Position numbers and translations under genes: made by a program. Under the pieces are notes generated by a model. It was not told the DNA's origin. It saw only the letters and a program-made list of their open reading frames with translations, and did no database searches. This document shows, in pieces, positions 31,554 to 44,150 of a stretch of DNA of 64,000 nucleotides (positions are counted from its first letter, which is position 1; the number at the start of each line of letters is the position of its first letter). The DNA is taken from positions 20,596,501 through 20,660,500 of the forward strand of contig CM065390.1 of NCBI GenBank assembly GCA_033060915.1, given 5' to 3'. The DNA is from Euryodendron excelsum (taxonomy: Eukaryota > Streptophyta > Magnoliopsida > Ericales > Pentaphylacaceae).

Positions 31554-33940
31554 CAGACCTTCCCCCTCACTGTTTTGGGTCAAAAAATTTATCCAGAAAC
31601 TCTCCCCCTCTCTTCAGACAACTCCCCAAGCCCTATCTCTCTTTCTCGAAGTCCTGCCAACCGAGCCCTATCCTGAAAGTCTGAAGTCTTAGCTTCCGAG
31701 CTCCACCAAAGGTCCGCCCCGCAGCCTAAAAGCTCTCGACGTCTTCTCAAGTCCAAGGCCCAAGCCTTCATTGAAGAAAGAAGAAACGAGATAAGGTAAT
31801 CTTCCATTTACCTTCCCGTATTCCCCACTTTCTCTTCTCCCTTCGAACCCACTTGGGTTCTTCTCATTTTTAGCCCCCATCTTCTAAACCCCCCATTCTT
31901 GCCTGCTTGGAATAAGAGGACACTAAGTCCATGTCGAGAATGGACGAGAGGGGACTACCGATTGGGACTCCCTTCTTGACTTTCACTCGCCTCACGTCAT
32001 GGCCTTAAGGCTCTCTTGCAATGTGGTGATACCTAGCCTTGTATGATTCATGTCGTTATTATCGTTGTCATACATTTACATTTTTGTCATCTCTTTATTT
32101 CCCAAAACTGATTTCAAAGTCACTTTTTAAAAATCACAATTCTACGTTGATCCTAACCCTTTCATGGTTAGGGTTTTCTTAGAAAAGAGTGACACTTGAA
32201 ATGACTTCTAATAGCCTATATTGTTTTTTTTTTTTTAAAAACACACAATCCCAAAACGATCCTAGTAATTCTATGACTAAGGTTGTCTCAAGAAATATGT
32301 GACGTTCAAAACAACCCAAAAAGGTCAATATTTTTGGCCTCGTGCCTTTATTGTGTTTCAAAGTCACGAGCCTAAAATGATTCTTGCTTTCTAATAGCTA
32401 GAATGGCTTTAGGTTAGAGTTTCAGGCCCTAAAACATGTTTTCAAAAGACTCGATTTTTGAAATATTTACAAAACTCGCATTGGTTAAACCCTAGAAGTT
32501 TAATCCTAGGAAAATCTTATCTTTGCCAACTTAGAAACTTTCTATTTTTAAATCAAAATCATACCTTTTTTAAAACACTCAAAATCCTCAATTTCTGAAT
32601 CAATCTAACCTTTCATTTTCAAACTTTCCTTTTTAAATCGATCGAATCAAAACTTTGTATTTCAAATCCCTTAAATCTCTCCTTTTTCAAACCTTCCAAA
32701 TTTAAACCCTAAATCAACTCCTCCCATTTTGAAAATAATCCAAACTTACATTTTTCAAGCAAATCAAATCTTTTTAAAAAATGAAACAAAACCTTTCCAA
32801 ATCTTTTCAAACCCTTTCAAATCTTATAAATCTTTTCAAATCTTTCCGAAAAGAAACAAATCAAATCTTTTTCAAACAAGGAAACAAATCTTTTCCAAAA
32901 AAGAAATAAAATATTCTCAAATCTAATCTTTTCAAATCAAATCAAATCTTTTCAAATCGCATCTCAATCTTTTCAAATCAAGAAAACATTTTCAAATCCA
33001 ATCTTCCTAAAAAAGAAACATTTCAATAATCAAATCTTCATGAAAAGGAAAATTTTTTTAAATCCAATCTTTCTGAAAATGAAATCTTTCAAAGTCAAAC
33101 TTTCCTGAAAAAGAAACATTTTCAAACTCAAACTTTCCTAAAAAGAAAACTTTCTAAAAATGAAAACTTTCTAGAAATAGAAACCCATTTCAAAATTCAA
33201 ACTCTTTTAGACTCTTGTCTGTACTACGGCTGACCTGATCCTCTTTAAGGAGGTACGTAGACAATCCTTCATGGAATGCAGTCACAACCCTTTTCAAATT
33301 TCTAATTCCACAAGCCTTTTTAAATTTTGAATTCCACAACCCTTTTCAAATTTTGAATTCGACAACCCTTTTTAAATTCCCAATTTTATAACCATTTTTC
33401 AAACTCAATTCCATCTTTCAAACTCTCTTTCAAACTTTGTTTTCAAATGTTTTCTAAGTGGATAGCATTAAACATAGGTAACTAGTGAGTCATAATTAGG
33501 TGAGTAAAAGGCGAATAGACATATAGGTACCGCAAGGGCGGGGTAGGGTGATAGTCTTATGACATCTTTGCTACACGTAACCAACCCCTGGACCTAAGAA
33601 CAAAACTGGAGTCAATTTTCAAAAGGGCTTTCCAACATTTTTATGGTTGTCAAACAACCCTACATTCTAAAATCCTCTCATGAGGACGTCTTTCAAAAAT
33701 TCTTTTCAAAACCTAAGTTTAACCCTAGGGTTTTACTTGGTGGAGATGACCTAGCACATCTTTAAATATGTTAGGTGACGACTCTAAAGACCTTTTCAAA
33801 AATCCCTAATCAATTCCATTTCAAAAATTCAAACCCCGTCATATTTGTCTTTCTAGGAAGATGAGTTCTAACAAGAGAGCACCGTACTTTTCCCGAGCCA
33901 AGAGGGCTTGGTTCAAAAAAAAAAAAGGAGTGCGATAGCT

Positions 33941-33959
33941 TAGCGACTCCACTGGGGAC
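33941..33959 (+). promoter_or_regulatory. Primer binding site candidate
   Basis: TAGCGACTCCACTGGGGAC lies 3 nt after the LTR end. With TG for TA at its start it would be complementary to a tRNA 3' end carrying CCA, as in the PBS of Ogre-type elements. I recall tRNA-Arg for Ogre but cannot confirm the tRNA here. Confidence 0.55.
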
Positions 33960-36900
33960 AATTAGAGGGTTAGGCTTATGTCATGCCCTATCACCCTTCA
34001 CTCACCTTAAGTTCGCTAGTTACCTTGTTTAATTATATCCACCTTCTAAACGTTTTCAAAATTTCAAATTTCTCAAAATGATCTTTGTTTTGCAAAAAGT
34101 CAAACATTGCATTCATTATATGCTCTTGCATTGTTCATACATCATACTTTATTTTTGAGTTCCTCAAAAAGTACGAACTTTGTGCATTTTTTTTGTAGGA
34201 GGACCCTTGTTCACATTTTAATTTATGCTCATAAATTGCCATGTATGCTATGTATAACAGGATGTATAGGAATTGTTAGGCTATTTCCTCCAATTTTCAA
34301 AATCACACACACACACACTTGCATGTGCATCTTCATGGAATATTAACCCTAGTTATTACCTTCTAGTTAGAAGGGGGAATAGTACATTGACTTTTAGTGG
34401 TAGGCAGATATGTCACCTAATCAACGGTCTTTAGATAGTTCTCCCGCTCAAATCACTAACCTATAAAGGCACCACCTCGGGGAGTGGGCCTAGGTTTGAA
34501 GATCCAGGAGCTGAGCTTTTTAGGAAGCATTAGTAGCCCTCAATCTCATGCTCATGTAGCACTCATTCTTAGCCGAACCTCTGCCCGATTTAAGGCACGT
34601 GTTTTTTTTCAAAACCATAGAGGAAAGAGCGACCGCTTTTCAATTTCCTTACTCCTATTGTTATTATGCTCACATACGTGATTGCTTGCTATCAATATCT
34701 TACATTTATGATATTAAACTGCTCATGCATATGTAATTATCCGAAGGCAAGAGTTCCAAAATAACTTAAGCCACTTGCACTCTATGCATATGATCAACCC
34801 TAAAGAGAATGGTCCACGAGCCAATCTCAAATCATAAGCCCACCCAATTCCTAAGGGTTCCAAACCCTAAGAACCATGGCATGCATCCAAGAATCATTTC
34901 ATAAGAAAGGCCCAATCCCTCTCGCTCATGGAGATAAGGTCCCCATAAGACAAGGGGCAATCCTGAGACAATGTCATTCAACGACCTCCTGATATCAATA
35001 AGGTCAAACCGAAGACTCAAAAAGTAGTTTAGGTAGATAGGTGGAAAGTCCCATGGAAAATGTTCCCTTCCCCCAATCTATGTAATTTTAACTTTCTATA
35101 CCAAAGAAAATAAAATTGCTCTTTCTATTTCCTTTGAATGAATGGTTGTCTAGAATGAATGAAATAGGCACAAGTATGGTATTACATACAGGGGCAACCC
35201 TCTATCTTCAAAAGTGAGCAAACACTGCATGCTTAGTCCCCTTCTCAAAGCAAGAGCACCCATAGGGTATACAAACTTTCAAACCAAGGCACTAACATCT
35301 CATTTGTTTCGTTTCGTCTATCCTCCCCCTCACCTCTCAAGTACCAAGAAAACCAAAGACAAAGCAAGGATATAAAAGGAAGTTTCCTAAACCGCTTATC
35401 TATTATCATTATGCTACTATCATGCTTATGCATCAATATCCATTCTTAGACACGAGTTCCAAGAAACTCAAGTCAGCGCGTTCTCATGCATTTAATCAGC
35501 TGTAGAGAGAAAGGAACAATCCGATCTCATATTAATCAAACCTACCAAAGCTCCTAAGGGTTTCCCAACTGTAAGGATTCATGGCATACATAGAACCATA
35601 TCTCAAGAGAGGCCCAAATCTCTCTCCATCCATGGAGACGGGATTGTCCAAACAAAGAAGTATTGACCGGCCCATACCGAAGAGGTATTATATTGCATAC
35701 AAGGGCAACACCCCACCTCCAAAATGGACTCAGCATCATGCCTAGATTCTCGCGAAGAAGGGACCTTCATAGGACATGCAATGCAAAAGGTCTTCAACTC
35801 CACATGCTAATTTCATTTACTTTTCTTTCTCTTTTTCCAAGCCCAAGAGCAACCAAAGCTATGTAATCTCTCCGTAGTCCCACCCAATCCATAACTCTTT
35901 CCAGAATGAGCCCATTGAAGAGCAGAATAGATTGACCGCTCGTTAACGAACTGTTACCTCTTAAGTAGTAACCTCCACACCAATTCCTGACAATCGCCAT
36001 CTGTGCATCAACATGACAAAACCCTACAATCACTTGACAGTTAGGAAAATGGTCACTAACTACCCTAGCAGTAAAAGGTACCAACCTAAGAAGGGACTAG
36101 GGGCATAAGCTACGAGGTGGTCCTCCAAAAAAAAAACAAAAAAAAAAAAGGAAGTGTCATTTCGTCCCTGATCATCGATTGAAAATCCATGCCTCATCTT
36201 CTTCCGGCTCACTCTCCTTAAGGTCTCACCAATCTAAAAGCTGGCTGATAGAATCATCCATCAAATTCCCAGACCCTGAAGGCCTTGGTAAAGCCTACGG
36301 GAGAAACCCTTGATTTTAGCTTGTCAAAGTGTCATCAAGTGAAATAAAGGACTCTTGATCATGAAATACTTTCTCTACCGTGCTAAAATATTTTTTTCTC
36401 AAAAAATGAAAATTACAGGGTATCCCGAAGGCTGACATCTTTTGACCCTAAAGACTCCCTAGAGGTCCTTTATAAACTATCACAGATAACGCCGGCAACC
36501 TAAAACAACACATGATAGCAGAAATTCAAAATCAACCACAAATAACTTAGTATCCAACCATCTACAAACAAAGGAGGCCATTGAGTCATCAAAATACAAA
36601 TGTCAAGAATATCACAAAGGTTGGCACGAGCACCTACCATTTCACAAAGTCCTAATCAGAGTCTCAACTGGGGCAACACCACCCTTATTGATCTACTGTA
36701 ATAAGGCAATTCGGCTGGTTAAAGAAGGAACCTCCTCTCTCTAAATCCTTGAGGAAATTCAAACCATAGAAGTGGTATGAGCAGCCTTGCCTCCTAGAAC
36801 AACTTGCCATCTACTATACTCGATACAATCAAAGACACATTTCTTGATCCTTCAGTAGAAAAATCAAACCTCGACACGAGACTTCGTCACCAAAAAGACA

Positions 36901-39170
36901 TCTCCAGCCTGGTAGAAAGCTAGAAGCAAAGTTCATTCCTAACAATGAAAACTCGAAGTCATTGATCCTGGTAGAGACGGATAGGGAAGTTTTCCCAGCA
37001 CCCATAAACTTAAGCTTGATAAAGCACTACTCTGTGTAATTAGAAACTCTAATAGAGCAATAATGACAATGATCAAATAAAAAGAGACCCTCAATTCCTC
37101 TACTATACAGTTAAACAGAACCCTTGCTAAACCTCCTTGAGTCGGTCACATTTCCATCATATAACTAGCCCGGTAATCACCACCCACAATGGGTCGAAAG
37201 CCATAGCATAGGGGCAAAGAAAAAAAAAAGGGTAGCATTACATGTCAAAAAAAAAAAAAAAAAAAAGCTCAAGCAATATCGTTTTTTCGCCAGGTAAGTG
37301 GCAGAGAACGAATAATAATAGTATGAAAAAAAGACCTTTCAAATTGGTCATTGTTGTCATTACTCTTCAAAGTAAAATAGTTACATTGGGAAGTGTTCTA
37401 TCTAGCAGAAGGAGTTATGAGAAGACAACTTCTATTCTAACTCAACAAGTATTTCAATGCACCCTTGTCAAAAGCAACATCAACAGTCTACAGCCAAAGT
37501 AACAACTTCAGTCAACAACAGGCAATGAGTCATCTTTATCGGCATCAACGAGAGAAACCACAAGAAAATGTATGGCCTGAGTATATAGTGAAAACCCTCC
37601 GGGGCACTATGGGTAAAGAGTAGGGTCATGGCAAGATACAAAACTACCGATGCAGTAAAAATCCAAAAACGGGGACTGACGTACAACAATGGAAGAGCCG
37701 GCATTTGTGAAAACCCGCAAGGGCACAGGTGGCAAAAATAGCCCAAATGAGAGAAAAAAAAAAAGAAGAAAAGAAAAGAAAAAGAGTCAAATCTTCTGAT
37801 CAACAATCCAAGACGGCCTCAACGAAGCAGTAAAGTCTCACGCCTTAACAAATGGGTCAAGGGATGCCAACCTGTGGAGAACCTGCATTGGTAATAGATT
37901 TTTCAACTCAGTATGGCAAAATGATAAGTATGAATGTTATAAGTCATTTATTAAAATTACTCTGTTACATCTTGATATTTGCTAATGAGATACTAAGATA
38001 GGTATAAGTTCAAGGGGCACCTCCCGAAGCTTTTCCAAGTTCTGAAGGTGTCTCCAAAATATAACATTTCAATGCCGCGACAAGATCCATCATCCTGCTA
38101 GCCGATTCATAACCAACTGGGGCATGCATCCGTGCCCATCCTCCATAAACCCATGCATTCATCGAAGGAAAGGCCTCCAGAAATAGAAGCATAGCAAGAG
38201 GCCGACTCCTCATCCAACTCAAAATCCTTATATGGCTGGCTCAAGAGAAGAAGTTCAACTAGATAAAATTCTCACGCCATGTAGTCCTTGAAAAGAGAAT
38301 AGAACAGAAGAAAAACGACACACAGCCTAGGTTGTTGTCCATAGCCAACAAGAAACAGAGAATGGGGCAATGTCTCACCCTCGACCTCCCAATCTGTCCC
38401 AATTCAACCCTTTCCAAGCCATGAAAATTGGGGCAATGGCCCACCATCCCGATCAAATAAAGAACGAACCAGAAATACTCGACTTTCCATATACTTCGAA
38501 CACTTCAAAAGAGACCTCACCCCCTTCAAAAACCAGCTCAAGACTCTCAAAGAAGCAAAATCCTTCCAGTGACACATCAACAAGAATCTTATCTTGCCTG
38601 CCAAAATCAAAACTCAATAGCCAAGCCAACACAAAAGAACTACAAACACAAAATGACCTCCTATGACTCCTCAAGTTCAACTTATTTCCAACAACCTTGT
38701 CTAAGGCATCCTTCGTAAAAAGCCTCACATGAGCCCCTTCTTTGCGAGCAGCCCAAAGAATTTCAAAAACAATATTCAGAAGCTACTAGCCTCTCGAAGG
38801 CCTCTTGAAAACTGAAAGTGAAATTCAATCAAGAGGGCAAGGAGGACAAGAAAGAATAGCTCATTCTACAGTTCCATCCTCTCCAGGCCAACTCTACAGT
38901 TACTCACACTTCACCTCAACAAAACCTGGCTCAGTTGATTCCTAATACGATCACCCAAGTGTGCTGGTCGCTTCCATCAACTTGAATGACAGCAGTCCTA
39001 TCCTTTAACAAAAGCAGCTCTCGTTACTGTTAGCTCAGCCATTACCTGCTGCATAAATCATCATTCCCCTGACCATCCTAAAGACAAGCCAAGAAGAAAG
39101 AGACCTGATAAGGATTCATTGACAAGTAAGAGGTATGTATGTATAAAAAAAAGGGGTCCTTCAAAATCAT
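33960..39170 (+). other. Non-coding internal region of LARD-like element
   Basis: In 5.2 kb no reading frame exceeds ~110 residues and no gag, protease, RT, RNase H or integrase motif is seen on either strand. The open frames near 35794-36084, 37480-37806 and 38370-38728 have no recognisable domain. A-runs lie at 36126-36150 and 37247-37266. It looks like a genuine long non-coding interior instead of a rotted gag-pol, though extreme decay cannot be excluded. Confidence 0.6.
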
Positions 39171-39179
39171 TTGCGAAAT

Positions 39180-39810
39180 AATTTTCTAGGTTTCTTAGAC
39201 TTTTCGTTAAAAGTTTTAAAATTTAAAAATCAACTTCAAAGCTTTTTTAAACTTTTAATCCTCAAAAAGTTGCTTTCAATTTTCAGTTTTCTAAACTTTT
39301 TATCCTCAAAAAGTTGGGTTCAAAATCATTACTGGTTTTTTAAACTTTTTATCCTAAAAAAAGTTAGTTTCAATTTCAATCCTAGTTTTCTAAACTTTTT
39401 GTCCTCAAAAAATTTGGTTTCAAAATCATTCCCGATTTTCTAAACTTTTTATCCTCAAAAAAGTTGGTTTAAAAATCATCCCCAATTTTCTAAAACTTTT
39501 ATCCTCAAAAAGTTGGTTTCAATTTCATTTCCCAATTTTTTAAACTTTTATCCTGAAAAAAGTTGGTTCCAATCTCAATCTCGGTTTTCTAAACTGTTTC
39601 TCCTTAAAAAGGTTTGTTTCAATTTTAATTGCCGGTTTTCTAAAAACTTTTATCCTCAAAAAGTTGGCTTCAATTTCAATACTGGTTTTCTAAACTTTTA
39701 ACCCTCAAAAAGTTGTTTTTTAAATCAAACTGGTTTTATAAACTTTTCATCCTAAAAAAAAAGTTATTTTCAAAATTACTTGGTTTTCTAACTTTTCCCT
39801 CAAAAAGTCC
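39180..39810 (+). repeat. ~50-bp tandem repeat near the PPT (~11 copies)
   Basis: CTAAACTTTTTATCCTCAAA followed by AAGTTGGTTTCAA recurs about every 50 bp (39294, 39343, 39395, 39442, 39492, 39543, 39591, 39643, 39693, 39741). A related ~44-bp series GGTTTCTTAGGGCTTTCCCT CAAAAGTCC follows at 39860-40010. Amplified tandem repeats in this position are known from Retand-type Tat elements. Confidence 0.85.
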
Positions 39811-39859
39811 ATCAATCCGGGCCTAAAGCCCGAGTTTTCAAAAAGTTTTTCCCTCCAAA

Positions 39860-40010
39860 AAAGCATGGTTTCTTAAGGCTTTTCCTCAAAAGCCCGGGTC
39901 CTATGGTTTCTTAGGGCTTTCCCTCAAAAGTCCCGGGTCCTATGGTTTCTTAGGGCTTTCCCTCAAAAGTCCTAGTTCAATTAGTTTCTAAGGCTTTCCC
40001 TTCAAAAGTC
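39860..40010 (+). repeat. ~44-bp tandem repeat (3-4 copies)
   Basis: ATGGTTTCTTAGGGCTTTCC followed by CTCAAAAGTCCCGGGTCCT, the last copies diverged. Confidence 0.75.
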
Positions 40011-41180
40011 TATCCCTCTCCCCAGTCTAAAGAACCCTTTTATAGTTTCCCTAAACCTTTTTTTCACAAAAATTCCAAGTGCCAAATTTTCTAAAAAAAT
40101 CCGGTAGAGTCCCGTTTATAAAGACCCCTACAACACCACACAACCGTAAACACACAATACCACCAAACACGTAATACCTTGTCACTTGCCCAACACGAGA
40201 CATAGACAGACAAATACCAATTTTTCTTTCCCGAGGTTATTTTCTAACCTTTTTTTCAAACACCTTCAAAAAAGCTCACAAGTTTTCCAAAAAGATACAC
40301 AAAACTTTGCAAAATATTTCTAGAATTTTCTAGCAACAATCAAATACCCCCAGGATTTATGCCTCATTTTTTCTCAACTTTCCACATTTTTAATCTTTTT
40401 CTAATTTTTGAAAAATCAAAAAATACAATTATTTTTAGAAAATTATGAAACTTCACACGGTTATTCAAAACATTTTTCTAAGACATCCTACACAAAAACT
40501 TTGCAAGAAAATGCATTAATCAGTGCCCAAATCACTAGTTTATTCAAGCCCGCAAGAAATCCCTTTCGCTAAAATATGACAATCTATACAAACTCACTCA
40601 AATGATCACCAAAACAACAAAATGACTCCGTAGATGCGTTCAAAACATTCAAAAACCTCAATTTTAACTATACACATGCTTCAAATGAAATCTACGCATT
40701 AAAATCGACCAAAAACAAGAAAGCTTACTTTCTGGGATTTTTTTGGCGATTTCTTCTTCTCCGACAGCTTTTCGGCGATGACGTCACTTCCTGGCAACTC
40801 CCCGGTATTCCTCAAACACCTCCCAACAATGCCTAAGCAAAATCCCCCAAAGAGTTTTTGAGAGAGATCCCAAAAATGGCACAAAACTAAGCACAAACCC
40901 TCAAACCCGTAGCTGTTGTTTTAAGAAATCTCGCAGGTCATGCGCCACTTTTAGTGGCGCAAGAAGAAACCCAAGTCAAGCACCACTGTGAGTAGTGCAC
41001 AGCCAAGTTAGGCCCGCCTCGGCCTTTTGCCTGCCAAAACCAGTTTTAAATAGCCTCTTGACCCCATTTTAAGCTTTAACCTCTAATTTTCAAAATTTCA
41101 AATCTTCGGTCCCTCTGACTACCTCGCGACCTTCATTGGGTACTTACTTTATTGTTTTCTGCTTTCAACAGGTAAAGACA
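40011..41180 (+). other. Internal 3' non-coding region
   Basis: T/C-rich, no gene. It contains a perfect hairpin TGCGCCACT-TTT-AGTGGCGCA at 40941-40961, the same motif as upstream of the LTR TATA boxes. Confidence 0.5.
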
Positions 41181-41196
41181 GAAAAAGAGGGGTAGC
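41181..41196 (+). promoter_or_regulatory. Polypurine tract of LARD-like element
   Basis: GAAAAAGAGGGGTAGC directly precedes the TGTTAGCACC start of the 3' LTR. Confidence 0.75.
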
Positions 41197-41751
41197 TGTT
41201 AGCACCCCATTTTGGCCACTCGGCGATCTCCAGCCTAACTGGAAGCACTTACAAACCAACACAAGCATACTTAAGCCCAAACTGGCTTTTCAAATCCAAT
41301 TCGATTTGTCAATTGTTTCGTGGGCCCACTAGGCCCAATAGAGACAAAATGACCAAAATGCCCCTCGTGCATTAGCCAATCTAATCTAGCCCGACACGTC
41401 TTTCATAAGATGATAAGTCCATTCAAATTCAAAATGAAATCCAATTGCCCCGTTATTTGAGAAAGTTGATCCTTCATTGACGGTAGGACCATTCAACATA
41501 GTACGGCAAGATCACTGACAAAGTTTATTTCCCGGATCGGTAAAGCCCCTTTCACACACATCTCCAAAAAGTACCTAAGTCCCGAGATGGAAGAGCGGTT
41601 TACTTCTGGCGCTTATTAGCCCGCCAATGTAGAATGTCAATTAATCTGGCACGTTCTTTGAGAAAGCATAAACCCCTCAAGAAAGGAAAACCATCCTAAT
41701 TTGGCATGTTCTTTGAGAAAGCATAAACCCCTCAAGAACAGAAGACCGTCC

Positions 41752-43546
41752 TGTTAGCCTCAAGTTTTCATTAATTGATTTTGATGATAACAAATATAAA
41801 TGTTTTAATGATTAAAATTTGGTTAATCTCAAGATTTCAAAATAAAATAAGTTTGATGTATGAGTTAAGATTTTTAAAGATTTTTTATTTTAAAAGTTTA
41901 AATATATTGTGCATTTCAATGATATATCACTTAATTTTTATTTATGTTTTAAATGTTAATTCTCTAACATTTCTTGAAGTTATTGTTGTCTTGGACTTAA
42001 AAGGAATGCATAGCATGAAGAAGAAGACTAAGTTAAAGATAATGGTAAGAAAGCTCATTGGATATAGTTTCAGTATTATGTACATAACTTTTGATCTAAC
42101 CGTGGGATTGATCTAATTTTTGTGGCATTGGAAATAAGACTTAAATTCCTATAAACGGTATTTTATGAGGATTTCGTGAATAGAAAGTCTTATGGGACAA
42201 ATTTGAGCTAGAATGTGACACATTGGAGTAGAAGTTCAAAATATGACAGCTGGGAGATAGCTCGAGTAATTTTATCATTACTTTTGATCTAACCGTTGTA
42301 TATCTATGATTCCTATTGATCTGAGAAGATTACTTCTAGGGCTACAACTTTTATCTTATAGCTATGTTCAAATTCAAACGTCATAAGGAAGAAAATCGAG
42401 GTGGAAGTGAAGATAACTTTGCAGAAATTCAAATATGCTAACTGGGAGACAACTTGAGTATTTTGATGATAATTTCTGATCTAACTATTGGATTGACATG
42501 ATTCTTGCAGGTTTGAAAAGATGACTTCTATCACTTTTATCTGATCGATCGACATGATTCCTGAGGTTTTGAAAAGCGGACATTCATATCCACAACTTTT
42601 CCCTTATAGACATTTTCAAATTCGAATGTTATCAAGGAGAAAATTAAGGAGGAACAGAAGTAATCATATCTGAAATTCAAATCCTGACTGGCAGCAACTT
42701 TGTTCAAACGGGAAAAAATGTGTTCAAACCTCTCCAACGACTAGAAGTTGATTTTAAGCTACAAATAATCCACTACTCTTCCTCTATAAATAGAGATACA
42801 CAAGAGAAGCAAGGACACACAAGAGATTACAAAGATTGAGCATAGAAAGTGATATTCATCAATATCTTCAAGTTTTGAACTTTACTTCTTCATCATTCCA
42901 TCTCATCTTTGAGTTTCATTCTTTTATTCAACTTTTGTGAGTTTTGTATCTATTGTTGTAAGATTCAACTCCCCTATATCATTTGTAAAAGGGTTGCTAA
43001 ACCCTTGTGATTTATTTCTTGAGTGATTGAGAGGAACACTTGGAGAAAAAGATCCTCTTGGTGCTTTGTTTTGGAGAGCAAAACAAAGAGTTATTTTTTG
43101 AGTGTTTTTTGAACAAAACACTTAGTGTAAAGGTTTGCTAGCAACTAGACAAGCTAGTGGTGTAAAACTCTTTGAAGAATAGTGGATTTGCCCAAGGAAG
43201 GAGCCTTGGAGGTGGACGTAGGATTGGCATAAGAGGAGCCAACCGAACCACTTTAAATCGTTGTGTTTGATCTCTTCTCTTTTCTCTCTTTTTATCTTGC
43301 TTAATATCTTTCTTACATATAGTCTTGATATACTTGAGATACACACACACTTGAATCATTTGTACTAATTTCACGTTAATCATATCTTAGCTTGTCTTAT
43401 TCATTACTTAACTAGATTAATATTTTATATCTTTTCTATTGCATCTCACCTATTGGAAATTAAGTGTATTGGATTATTTTAAATTTTAATTTTTTTAATT
43501 ATAAATCCAATTCACCCCCCCTCTCGGGTTGCCACCTGGTTTAACA
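41752..43546 (+). mobile_element. Solo LTR of Ty1/copia type (1795 bp)
   Basis: It begins TGTTAGCCTCAAG, ends GGTTTAACA and has a perfect 5-bp TSD CGTCC (41747-41751 and 43547-43551). The near-terminal CACCCCCCCTCTCGGGTTGC resembles the 3' end of SIRE/Maximus-like copia LTRs. A TATA box (TATAAATA, 42785-42792) and a ~190-bp repeated module containing TTTTGATCTAACCGT (near 42086, 42282, 42472) are present. There is no internal coding region. Confidence 0.85.
42785..42792 (+). promoter_or_regulatory. TATA box of copia-type solo LTR
   Basis: TCTATAAATAGAGATACAC, with a purine-rich leader downstream. Confidence 0.6.
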
Positions 43547-43984
43547 CGTCCTAATTTGGCACGTTCTTTGAGAAAGCACAAACCCCTCAAGAACGAAAGA
43601 TCGTCTTAGTTTGGCACGACCTTTAAGAAAGTTTATCCCTCAAGGCAGTAAGACCCTTTCAAACCTGCCCACTGAGAAAGTACCAATTTCTCGGACAGAA
43701 GTCCAGACCAGATCTAGACCGGTCAACACCGATGCTTGCTAGCCCATCCTAGTGAAAAATGATCATTTTGCCCCTAGCGGGCCTGACACATTCTTTGAGA
43801 AAGTACCAAGTCCTCAGAACCGTAAGACCACCTTTCTAGGTCGTCCTTAGACGATCCGGCATGTCCTGTGCCATCGAGTCAACCTCGGTCCTTTCCCGGA
43901 GGTTCCCTAGTCAAAATTACCATTTTGTCCCTAGGCATCCAAACGTCATAGAAAACCACACCGGCTTTGGGTATCAAATTGGCA

Positions 43985-44150
43985 ACCCCCCAGTTAACTT
44001 TGGTTAACCCCAGTCAACTATGGTCAACCCAATCAACTTTGCTCAACCTAGTCAACTCTGATCAACCCCAGTCAACTGGGGTCAACCCCAATCAACCTTG
44101 GTCAACCCCAGTATACTTCGGTCAACCCAATCAACCCTCGCCAATCTTCG
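43985..44150 (+). repeat. GTCAAC minisatellite in 3' LTR
   Basis: ~11-12-bp units such as TGGTCAACCCAATCAACTT; counterpart of 31012-31165. Confidence 0.8.

Larger units (their letters stand above)
30012..33937 (+). repeat. 5' LTR of the LARD-like element (3.9 kb)
   Basis: It starts TGTTAGCACCCCATTTTGGC and ends GTGCGATA just before the PBS. The terminal dinucleotides are TG...TA instead of TG...CA; the 3' copy also ends CGATA. Along its length it matches 41197-41751, 43552-44395 and 59556-62166. It contains a ~55-bp tandem repeat (30463-30680), a GTCAAC-rich minisatellite (31012-31165), a promoter region (31480-31560) and a CAAATCTTTTC-rich field (32480-33450). Confidence 0.8.

Noticed and set aside
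37480..37806. 108-residue minus-strand frame in the LARD interior
   Set aside because: Contains a Phe run from a purine stretch and shows no similarity to known retroelement proteins.
39171..39701. Two short open frames (90 and 62 residues)
   Set aside because: They are translations of the ~50-bp tandem repeat and have no domain.
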